Shown: piece after piece, positions 28,101 to 34,833 of the stretch
How positions within the stretch are numbered: position 1 is the first letter of the stretch
How the letters are laid out: the number at the start of each line of letters is the position of its first letter
DNA from: Desulfonatronum sp. SC1
Lineage (GTDB): Bacteria; Desulfobacterota; Desulfovibrionia; Desulfovibrionales; Desulfonatronaceae
Direction: 5' to 3'
Assembly: GCF_003046795.1 (NCBI RefSeq)
Contig: NZ_PZKN01000003.1
Location: 1 to 64,000, forward strand
Length of the DNA: 64,000 nucleotides
Notes under the pieces: generated by a model
The model's input: only the letters and a program-made list of their open reading frames with translations
What the model was told of the DNA's origin: nothing
Database searches by the model: none
Program-made: the position numbers and the translations under genes

Positions 28101-28992
28101 TGTCGAGTCCGGGTGGGTGCCGGGAGCCTTTCCGTGTCGGGTTCTCCTGGTGGAAGACTATCCCACGAACCGGCAAGTGGCCTTATACCATCTGTGCAGC
28201 GCCGGCTGCACCGTGGATGTGGCCACGAACGGTCTGGATGCGATCCGGGCGTTCCAGTCGAAGCGCTACGATCTGATCCTGATGGACGTCCAGATGCCGA
28301 TCATGGACGGTTTCGAGGCGACGAGGGAGATCAGGAAATTGGAAAGCGGGGTTCACGGTTCACGGTTCAACGGTTCAACGGTTGGAGAAGGTGGCGATCA
28401 GCAGATTGCTCCTCAGGTTTCAGGTCTCAGCCTTCAGCCATTTCGTCGAACGCCCATCATCGCCATGACCGCCCATGCGGTGGCGGGGTATCGGGAGAAA
28501 TGTCTGGCGGCGGATATGGATGATTATTTGGCCAAGCCCATGCGGCGTGTGGAATTGTTGGCCATGGTGGGCAAGTGGATCGGCAGGACGGCACCACTGG
28601 AGAACCGCGCGGAGGTTGCTTCAGTTCCGGTTCAGCCGAAGACGGCCGGTCCCGGTGAGGCGCCCATGGACTACCAGCGGGCTGTGGAGGAATTCGAGGG
28701 GGATCAGGATTTGCTGGACGAGGTGCTGCATGGCTTTCTGGGGAATCTGGAGCGGCAGATTCCGCGGATGGAAGAGGCCCTGGCCGCTGGAGACGCCCGG
28801 GGTGTTGCCGAAGAGGCCCACGCCGTCAAGGGCGGGGCGGCCAATCTGCTGGCGGAGAATTTGGCCCAGGCGGCCAATGATTTGGAATGGATCGGACGAG
28901 CGGGAGACGTTGCGGGTCTCGAGGAGCCTCTGGAACGGCTTCGAGGTGCATATCGCGCATTGTCGGCGTTTGTTCAAGGGAGGACATCATGA
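25108..28992 (+). CDS. hybrid kinase (CHASE-PAS-HK-REC-Hpt)
   Basis: GTG 25108 follows CGGAG and puts a membrane helix at residues 8-28. The 1,294-residue protein has a first periplasmic stretch, two helices (about 193-215 and 234-252), a second periplasmic CHASE-type stretch (about 253-560, FSRYTTYLLGNPAVRAWMWL) and another helix near 575-597. PAS (about 625-740) is followed by NMSHEIRTPLN (His760), ATPase, receiver (Asp1060 in ILMDVQMP) and Hpt (His1238 in AHAVKGGAAN). The receiver has a repeat-derived insertion. It overlaps the next receiver gene by 4 bp, which may be its phosphate target. Confidence 0.92.
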   Translation: MKTTSWRNLFEARSLLVLGLVLTVGLACSWWSVRTADRVMREDLLRQALLVTQAVNPEWVRNLAGDRADMETVQYARLKEHLRLTKLIDDRWEWTYLMGRRDDGTIFFYVDSEPDTDWDASPPGQVYEEVTDPLLEVFNSGRALVEGPETDRWGTWVSALVPLIDPVDGTLLAVTGIDVEAGDWRRSALRAGFFPALMTLVLAAVLMTGHVLLAVRREREAEAARKLGLPLEAVLTLLLGLILTASMVWTLHRAEYRYHFKTFALLANVKSAQILESFRSLAQSEIPSLASLLELNPALTSDAFSRYTTYLLGNPAVRAWMWLPVVPATEHVGLEQCSSLVRICSWMCPHGETEAEGRGGELGNGPNGVSPWFSDHRAPVALVAPLAQNRDLPGRDATGCSFLRAALDMTRLTGMVSGSDAFILPEGPTEGWTIFVALSIPSSSSDDSSSVALGSGAFPDGFAAALVNVDSLVRGSLDADSFTNGEPLTLIDFYQLHPEQGKIPMGTASEQSGSRRYTSFVLARPVMAFGKTYAVEIRPTRAFERANPAMAGWMAALSGLMVTGAVGLVVGVMVQRREQLRRLVAERTQALRDSRNQFQSLVDNISGAVYRREAGSGHALLFISDPVETIVGHPAKAFLGPEPSLTHWDVVHPDDLEYVQRSVFQAFSEGIPWEVEYRVLHRDGSVRWVYEKGKLVRGADGRAVYLDGFLLDVTDRREAEERLLESAQEMFSKNLELDAALSRAEEATLAKSQFLANMSHEIRTPLNGIMGMAELAQDPGGGVHPTLALRTIVTEAEALMRIINDILDFSKLEAGQVVLEAAAFDLSDVFNQLRETLSVLARRKGLRYVSSVSPDIPRFLVGDAARLRQVLLNLGGNAIKFTHVGEVSVSAQQIEPRNGSARIRFEVRDTGIGIPEQKHSLVFESFTQADSSTTREYGGTGLGLAITKRFVELMGGDVVLESPKGQGCIFSFALDLPTVLELDMLLPSIREEQETASNVESGWVPGAFPCRVLLVEDYPTNRQVALYHLCSAGCTVDVATNGLDAIRAFQSKRYDLILMDVQMPIMDGFEATREIRKLESGVHGSRFNGSTVGEGGDQQIAPQVSGLSLQPFRRTPIIAMTAHAVAGYREKCLAADMDDYLAKPMRRVELLAMVGKWIGRTAPLENRAEVASVPVQPKTAGPGEAPMDYQRAVEEFEGDQDLLDEVLHGFLGNLERQIPRMEEALAAGDARGVAEEAHAVKGGAANLLAENLAQAANDLEWIGRAGDVAGLEEPLERLRGAYRALSAFVQGRTS
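28343..28450 (+). repeat. repeat-derived insertion in a receiver domain
   Basis: Codons after REIRKLES read through five GGTTCAACG-type units (28353-28388). CCTCAGGTTTCAGGTCTC (28411-28428, PQVSGL) follows before the normal strand TPIIAMTAH resumes. Unit and position match the intergenic repeat at 10018 and the insertions at 16148 and 33030. Confidence 0.7.
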
Positions 28993-29384
28993 AGTGCCTG
29001 GTGGTGGACGATGAGTTGGTCAGTCGGCGAAAACTGAAGAGAATCATGGAATCATTCGGCCCCTGCGATGAAGTGGAAAACGGGGATCAGGCCGTTTTGG
29101 CCGTGATCAAAGCCATGAACCTGGGCGAGCCCTACGAAGTGATCATGATGGACCTGATGATGCCGGTGATGGACGGTCACGAAGCCCTGCGACGCATCCG
29201 GGCCATGGAAAAGGAACGTCGGGTTGCCCCGGGCCGAGAAGCACGGGTGGTCGTGATTTCCAGCCTGGAGGATCAGAAAAATGTCTGTCAGGCCTTTTTC
29301 AAGGGCTTGGCCAGCGCCTATGTGACCAAGCCGGTGAATCGGGAGTCCGTCCTCGCGGCGTTGCGGACTCTGAATCTGGGGTAG
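28989..29384 (+). CDS. stand-alone receiver, first of twin pair
   Basis: This 131-residue protein is a receiver domain only: LVVDDELVSRRKL at the start, acceptor Asp55 in MMDLMMPVMDGHEALRRIR, and VTKPVN near the end. It overlaps the stop of the large kinase at 25108 by 4 bp (ATGA), so the two are translationally coupled. The next gene is a close paralogue of the same length. A distinctive stretch, SSLEDQKNVCQAFFKGLAS, is shared by both and absent from ordinary CheY proteins. Confidence 0.9.
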   Translation: MKCLVVDDELVSRRKLKRIMESFGPCDEVENGDQAVLAVIKAMNLGEPYEVIMMDLMMPVMDGHEALRRIRAMEKERRVAPGREARVVVISSLEDQKNVCQAFFKGLASAYVTKPVNRESVLAALRTLNLG

Positions 29385-29443
29385 GTTTGCTGATAATTTG
29401 CAACCGGTCATCGGCTCACGGGGTATGTCGAAAGGAGAACGAG

Positions 29444-29839
29444 ATGAAAAGTCTGGTGGTGGACGACGAGTTGGTCAGTCGGAGCAAGTTGAAAAAAATC
29501 ATGGAAGCCTTCGGTCCGTGCGATGCCGTGGAAAACGGGGAAGAAGCGGTGGCGGCCTTTATCAACGCCCTTGATCGGGGGGAGCCCTACACGGTGATCT
29601 TGATGGATCTGATGATGCCGGTGATGGACGGTCATGAGGCGCTGCGGCGTATCCGGGACATCGAGCAGGAACGGCGGATCGTGCCGGGCGAAGAGACGCG
29701 GGTAATCGTGGTTTCCTGCCTGGAGGATCAGAAAAACGTCTGTCAGGCCTTTTTCAAAGGCTTGGCCAGCGTTTACGTGACCAAGCCGGTGAACCGGGAA
29801 GTCGTGGACACGGCGTTACGTTCGTTGACTCTGGAGTAG
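29444..29839 (+). CDS. stand-alone receiver, second of twin pair
   Basis: This 131-residue receiver has the acceptor Asp55 in LMDLMMPVMDGHEALRRIR. It matches its upstream neighbour along the whole length, including CLEDQKNVCQAFFKGLAS and VTKPVNRE, and is plainly a tandem duplicate. GAAAGGAGAACGAG precedes ATG 29444. It lies 59 bp after its twin and is followed by a MITE-like repeat that separates it from the next kinase. Confidence 0.9.
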   Translation: MKSLVVDDELVSRSKLKKIMEAFGPCDAVENGEEAVAAFINALDRGEPYTVILMDLMMPVMDGHEALRRIRDIEQERRIVPGEETRVIVVSCLEDQKNVCQAFFKGLASVYVTKPVNREVVDTALRSLTLE

Positions 29840-29963
29840 CAGTCCGTTGAAAAACTCCCAATTGCTGCGTTGCCGCAAAAAATTCAAACTCTCACGTATG
29901 AATAAATACGCTTCGAACTTGATTTTTTTTGCGCCTTGCACTTAGGGGTTTTTGAGCGAACTG
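29839..29963. repeat. MITE-like element with imperfect inverted ends
   Basis: The left end CAGTCCGTTGAAAAACTCC and the right end GGGGTTTTTGAGCGAACTG are imperfect reverse complements (about 15 of 19 match). The roughly 120 bases between hold no gene. Similar elements with GTTGAAAAA ends are common in Deltaproteobacteria. It begins at the stop codon of the second receiver. Confidence 0.6.
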
Positions 29964-30003
29964 CCGGATATGTTTTTTTTCAACATTCAGGTAGTCCGCA
30001 TCC

Positions 30004-33000
30004 ATGCCCCAGCCTTTGTTGTTTCCGCCGTCCATTTGTCCGGCGACGTCTCTGCCGGTCCGCACTCCCCCGGAATGGTCCGGGATCGCACTCTCCAACC
30101 AATACAGGGCGACCTTCAGTGTGATCGGCGAGGCCATCCTTCATGTGGCCTTGGAGGGGAAGGTCGATCCGGTAGGAACGGCCGCGGCGCTTCGGGAGCG
30201 TCGTCGGGTGTTGCTCGAGTCCGGGCTGATGGACCGGCCATTCGTGGAAATTCGGAACCACGGCGAGATTATCGGTATTCCATCCAAGGAAAGCCGGATG
30301 CTGTTGACCAATGCCCTGGTTGAGGACATCCGAGCCGGTCGGTTGGTCGGGTTTTGGGTTTATAACGCACCCGTGCTGATCCGGGCGATGATCAACGTCG
30401 GTGCCCGACTGCACGACATCACCATCCCCACCGGCGCGGTTCGGGACTACCAGACCGCGATGCGCTCGGCGCTGCGGGTTTTGCCCGTAGCCGCGTTCCT
30501 ACCGGCCGGCTCGACATCAGAGCTCGTGAGGGCGGCTTGGACCTTGGAATTGGATGGCTATGGGGTTCGGATCGAACTGGTGGAGCCGGACATCCTGTAC
30601 ACCGTGGCCCAAGGTGCGCTGCGGGAGGAACATGTTGACCCGATTTTCGATCTCTATGCCCAGATTTTGGAAGAAAGCGGGCTGGTTGAACTGGGGTATT
30701 GCTATCGGGTGGTCAACGGCGAGCGGATCGCCGGGTTTTCCTGGAAGGCCCGCAAAAGGTTCATCCAGAGGGTTCTCGCTATGCAGGAAATGGTCTCCTG
30801 TCGGGCGTACCTGGCCTTTGGCGTGAATACCATAACCAGGGGCGTCATGGCCCTGAACAGGCCGTATGTTCCGTTTCCGGTGCTTTCAGTCCGGGACTAC
30901 GACGAGGCGATGCAAACCATCGGTTCGCTCCGTGACGACAAACGAAACAAGGCCGGAGGGACCGATACGGTCTATACGGCGGCCCAGGTCCAGTCCTTTG
31001 CCGATGAACTGTTGGAGTACATCGGGAACATCAACTGGGATCAGCCCGCCCTGGAATGGAGGGAGTTGGCCTGGGATCATCCCTTCAAGCATGTGTTCGA
31101 CGCCGTGACCGTGGTCAAGGGCGACGTCGTTGATCTACTGGATGAGCGCCGCCAAGCCGAGCAGGTGCTCAAGGAGAGCGAGGAGAAGTACAGGAATATT
31201 CTGGACAATATCGAAGACGGCTACTTCGAATTGGATTTAGCGGGGCGGTTTACGTTTTACAACGATTCCCTGTGTTGGATACTCGGGGCTTCCCGGGCTG
31301 AATTGCATGGCGTGAACATCCGTGATCGTCTGCGGCCAGAGTCCGTGAGCATTTTGGACAGCGCCTTGGATACGGTCCAACAAACCCAGGCGGGATTTGG
31401 CTACCTGGAACTCAGGATGTGCGTCGAAGACGAAGATCTGGTGGTGGAAACATCCATTTCCCTGCTACGGAATCGAGATGGGGCGTTGATGGGCTACTCG
31501 GGCCTGCTGCGGGACGTTACGGAGCGCAAGCAGTCCGAGCAGGCCCGGCACGAAGCCCGGCTGGCCGAGGCTTCCAGCCGGACCAAGAGCGAATTTTTGG
31601 CCAATATGAGCCATGAAATCCGCACGCCGCTCAACGCCATCATCGGGATGACCGAGTTGTCCTTGGAGGAGGCCCTGGACGACGCGCTACGAGAAGCCCT
31701 GCACGTCATCTCCCGCGAGGCCAATGCTCTTCTGGAAATCATCAATGAAATCCTGGATTTTTCCAAAATCGAGGCCGGGAAGCTGGACTTCGAACGGATC
31801 GACTTCGACTTGCGGTACGTTCTGGATCATGTGGTGGAAAGCTTCGTGATTCAAGCCGAGGCCAAGGGGCTCGAACTGATTGTTTTTCAGGCCCCGGACG
31901 TGCCTGTTCGACTTGTGGGCGATCCGGGTCGGTTGCGCCAGGTGCTGCTGAATCTGGTGGGCAATGCCCTGAAATTCACCCATGCGGGCGAGGTGGTTCT
32001 TTCCGTGGAGGTGGCCAGTGACCATGGAGAAGCGATTGTCCTCCGATTTTCGGTCAGGGATACGGGAATCGGAATCCCCCCTGATAAACAAGCTCTTGTC
32101 TTCGAGAGTTTTACCCAGGTGGACGATTCCACTACCCGGCTTTACGGAGGCACCGGCCTGGGCTTGTCCATTTGCAAGCGGTTCGTGGAGTTGATGGGCG
32201 GAGAAGTCGGCCTGGAAAGCCAGGTCGGGCAAGGCAGCTCGTTCTGGTTCACCCTCCCTCTCCACCGGCAGGTTTCCCCGGACCCGACGCCCGCGCCCAG
32301 GGTTTGCCTGCCGGGCAGCCGTATCCTGGTGGTGGACGACAATACGGCCAATCGAGGTATTCTGCTGGAGTATTTGCGTTCTTGGGAGTGCGAGGCCGTG
32401 TGGGCCGATTCCGCCGTCGCGGCCCTTCGCGTCCTGGAACGATGCCAAGCGGAGGATCGACCGGTGGACATGCTGCTCTCGGATGTCGGGATGTCCGGGG
32501 TGAACGGATTCGAGCTGGCCGCCGAGATTCGCCGACTGGAACGGGAGGGCGACGCCCGGAAAGGAAACGCCGAGGTTTTGCCGTTGCCGATAATTCTACT
32601 ATCATCATCGGGGTATCGCGGGGACGGGGCATTGTGCATGAAAATCGGCATCCAGGGCTACCTGCCCAAACCCGTTCGAAGGGAGGAACTGGGCAAGGCC
32701 ATGGAGACCGTCCTGGGCTTCGCATCGTTCGGAGCGACGCGGCACCGTTTGGTGACCCGACACAGTCTGGCCGAGGAACGTGATCGCCCGTGCGGTCTGG
32801 ACGAGTCGGGCGCGGTGCGGTCTGATGCCCGGATTCTGCTGGCCGAAGACTACCCCACCAACCGCCAGGTGGCCCAGCGCCATCTCCAATCCGCCGGATA
32901 CCGGGTGGACATTGCGGAGAACGGTCGGCAAGCCCTGGAACTGTGCGCCAAGACCGCATATGATCTGATCCTGATGGACATCCAGATGCCGGAAATGGAC

Positions 33001-33708
33001 GGCTGGGAAGCCACGCGGCGCATTCGCGCAGCGGAGTGCAGAGGAGAGGAGTCCGACGTCGGACGTCGGACGTCGGACGTCGCAGATCGGATTTCCGGCC
33101 CTCAGGTCTCAAGTCTCAGCCCTCAGCCCACCCACCGGCGTACACCGATCATCGCCATGACCGCCCATGCGCTCAAAGGCTATCGGGAACAGTGTCTGGC
33201 TCAGGGCATGGACGACTATCTCACCAAGCCCGTGCGGAGGGTCGAATTGCTGGCCATGGTTCGGAAGTGGCTGCGACCGGAGAAGGGCGAGGTCGGCGAG
33301 GGGCAAGTCAGGGCCGGGGATGGGAACGCAAGCGATCATCTCGCGGGAGCGGACGGGCCGACGTATCGGGATGATGGCCCCCCCATGGACTTTGCCGTGG
33401 CCTTGGAGGAGTTTGAGGGAGACCGGGACCTGCTCGAAGAGGTGATCACGGGTTTTTTGGAACAGGCTCGGCACCAGCTTGATCTGCTGGACCGGGCCGC
33501 TGTCCGGGGGGACACCGGAACCTTGACCCGTGAGGCCCATGCGATCAAGGGGGGCGCGGCGAATTTGACCGCGAAGTCTCTGTCCGAGGTGGCCGCGCGC
33601 CTGGAACGCGGAGCCAGGGCCGATGACCTGGAAGAGGCCGCGCCGCTGGTGGCGCGGCTCCGGCATGAGTTGGAGCGATTGAACGGATATGTGAAAGAGA
33701 GGCAATAA
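30004..33708 (+). CDS. hybrid kinase with tandem unknown sensor domain
   Basis: This 1,234-residue soluble protein has two copies of one N-terminal domain (about 36-160 and 184-310). They share ILHVALEGKVDP / ILYTVAQGALRE, the word ESGL, and VRDYQTAM / VRDYDEAM at an offset of 150. PAS (about 390-505), NMSHEIRTPLN (His537), ATPase, receiver 1 (Asp827 in LLSDVGM), receiver 2 (Asp992 in ILMDIQMP, with a repeat insertion) and Hpt (His1179 in AHAIKGGAAN) follow. I do not recognise the sensor domain. No clear ribosome site precedes ATG 30004, so the start is uncertain. The next gene begins at its stop codon. Confidence 0.9.
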   Translation: MPQPLLFPPSICPATSLPVRTPPEWSGIALSNQYRATFSVIGEAILHVALEGKVDPVGTAAALRERRRVLLESGLMDRPFVEIRNHGEIIGIPSKESRMLLTNALVEDIRAGRLVGFWVYNAPVLIRAMINVGARLHDITIPTGAVRDYQTAMRSALRVLPVAAFLPAGSTSELVRAAWTLELDGYGVRIELVEPDILYTVAQGALREEHVDPIFDLYAQILEESGLVELGYCYRVVNGERIAGFSWKARKRFIQRVLAMQEMVSCRAYLAFGVNTITRGVMALNRPYVPFPVLSVRDYDEAMQTIGSLRDDKRNKAGGTDTVYTAAQVQSFADELLEYIGNINWDQPALEWRELAWDHPFKHVFDAVTVVKGDVVDLLDERRQAEQVLKESEEKYRNILDNIEDGYFELDLAGRFTFYNDSLCWILGASRAELHGVNIRDRLRPESVSILDSALDTVQQTQAGFGYLELRMCVEDEDLVVETSISLLRNRDGALMGYSGLLRDVTERKQSEQARHEARLAEASSRTKSEFLANMSHEIRTPLNAIIGMTELSLEEALDDALREALHVISREANALLEIINEILDFSKIEAGKLDFERIDFDLRYVLDHVVESFVIQAEAKGLELIVFQAPDVPVRLVGDPGRLRQVLLNLVGNALKFTHAGEVVLSVEVASDHGEAIVLRFSVRDTGIGIPPDKQALVFESFTQVDDSTTRLYGGTGLGLSICKRFVELMGGEVGLESQVGQGSSFWFTLPLHRQVSPDPTPAPRVCLPGSRILVVDDNTANRGILLEYLRSWECEAVWADSAVAALRVLERCQAEDRPVDMLLSDVGMSGVNGFELAAEIRRLEREGDARKGNAEVLPLPIILLSSSGYRGDGALCMKIGIQGYLPKPVRREELGKAMETVLGFASFGATRHRLVTRHSLAEERDRPCGLDESGAVRSDARILLAEDYPTNRQVAQRHLQSAGYRVDIAENGRQALELCAKTAYDLILMDIQMPEMDGWEATRRIRAAECRGEESDVGRRTSDVADRISGPQVSSLSPQPTHRRTPIIAMTAHALKGYREQCLAQGMDDYLTKPVRRVELLAMVRKWLRPEKGEVGEGQVRAGDGNASDHLAGADGPTYRDDGPPMDFAVALEEFEGDRDLLEEVITGFLEQARHQLDLLDRAAVRGDTGTLTREAHAIKGGAANLTAKSLSEVAARLERGARADDLEEAAPLVARLRHELERLNGYVKERQ
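33030..33145 (+). repeat. repeat-derived insertion in a receiver domain
   Basis: Four tandem GACGTCGGAC-type units (about 33049-33082) and CCTCAGGTCTCAAGTCTC (33100-33117, PQVSSL) are read in frame between RRIRAAE and TPIIAMTAH. The site is the same receiver loop as in the kinases at 14362 and 25108. Confidence 0.7.
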
Positions 33709-34826
33709 TGGGACGTTTCACGATCAATGGTCGGATTTGGCGAACGCTGGCCCTGGCGGCGTGCAGGCTTGTCGGACTAGGGCTGGTCGGGCTGGCGCTG
33801 GGCGGATGCACCGATTCCCCGGAGCGGGAAGCGGCGGTTCAATCCGGGAAAGATCCGGCCCGGCTGGTGCTCTACAATTGGGAGGATTATCTGGGCCGGG
33901 ACACGCTGGATCTGTTTCAGCGGGCCACGGGCATCCAGGTGGAGCTGCGCACCTATGAAGACGACGAAGAAATGGTCGGTGCTTTGCTGTCCGGTTCGCT
34001 TGAAGCGGATTTGATCATCATGAGTGAAAGCGTGGCCGGTGAGCTGGTCAGAGGGCGGGTTCTGGCCCCATTGAACAGGGATATCCTGCCTAATCTGCGG
34101 CATGTTGACCCTGAAACCCTCACCAAGCTGCAAGTCGGAGGGGAAGGCTACAAGGCCCCGTATCTGATGGGCTATACCGGAGTGGTGGTGAATACTCGTC
34201 ATTTTGATATGCCTCCGGACTCCTGGCGTGTACTCTGGGACCAGAGGCTCAAAGGGCGGGTGGCGATGCTCGACAATCCCTTCGAGGTCATCGGCGCGGC
34301 AAGTATGATGCTTGGCCATCCGCTCAATCCCGAACCGGAGCATCTGGAGGTCGTCCGGGATGTGCTTCTGGTGCAGCGCCCTCTGTTGTTGGGCTATCTC
34401 CATGACACTGAAATCCTAAACAGAATGGCCTCCGGAGAGCTTTGGGCCGCGCAGAGTTACAGTAACGACGCGTTGATGGCCATGGAGGAAAACCCTGACC
34501 TGGCCTTCGGTTTTCCTCAGGAAGGCTGTACGGCCTGGGTGGATGTGTTCGTGGTGCCCGTGTTGACCCGCAACCCGGAGGCGGCCCACGCCTTCATCAA
34601 TTTTGTGCACGGCCCGGAAATCATGGCCGAGATCGCCAGTGAACTTTGGTCCGCCACTCCCAATCTGGCGGCCCGGGAATTCATGGACCCGGAGGTTCTG
34701 GAGTCCCCGGTGGTCCATCCGCCTCAAAGCGTTCGGGAGCGTTGCTCGTATTTCGGAGATTTTGGCTCACCGGAATCGGTGAATGCGCGGATGAAGCTCT
34801 GGGCCGAACTACTGGCTGGGATGTGA
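33708..34826 (+). CDS. polyamine-type substrate-binding lipoprotein
   Basis: This 372-residue protein has a lipoprotein signal (LVGLALGGC, lipid Cys near 34). A PotD/PotF-type binding protein follows, starting VLYNWEDYLGRDTLDLF, with GAASMMLGHPLNP and VPVLTRNPEAAHAFINF later. Such proteins bind spermidine, putrescine or similar cations in the periplasm for an ABC importer. No permease or ATPase gene is near. The start shares one base with the previous stop, and a dCache kinase begins 8 bp after its end. It may therefore present ligand to that kinase instead of a transporter (inference). Confidence 0.88.
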   Translation: MGRFTINGRIWRTLALAACRLVGLGLVGLALGGCTDSPEREAAVQSGKDPARLVLYNWEDYLGRDTLDLFQRATGIQVELRTYEDDEEMVGALLSGSLEADLIIMSESVAGELVRGRVLAPLNRDILPNLRHVDPETLTKLQVGGEGYKAPYLMGYTGVVVNTRHFDMPPDSWRVLWDQRLKGRVAMLDNPFEVIGAASMMLGHPLNPEPEHLEVVRDVLLVQRPLLLGYLHDTEILNRMASGELWAAQSYSNDALMAMEENPDLAFGFPQEGCTAWVDVFVVPVLTRNPEAAHAFINFVHGPEIMAEIASELWSATPNLAAREFMDPEVLESPVVHPPQSVRERCSYFGDFGSPESVNARMKLWAELLAGM

Positions 34827-34833
34827 GGACAAG

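Noticed and set aside
33049-33082. CRISPR-like or operator array (GACGTCGGAC units)
   Set aside because: The units are tandem without spacers and are translated in frame within a receiver domain.
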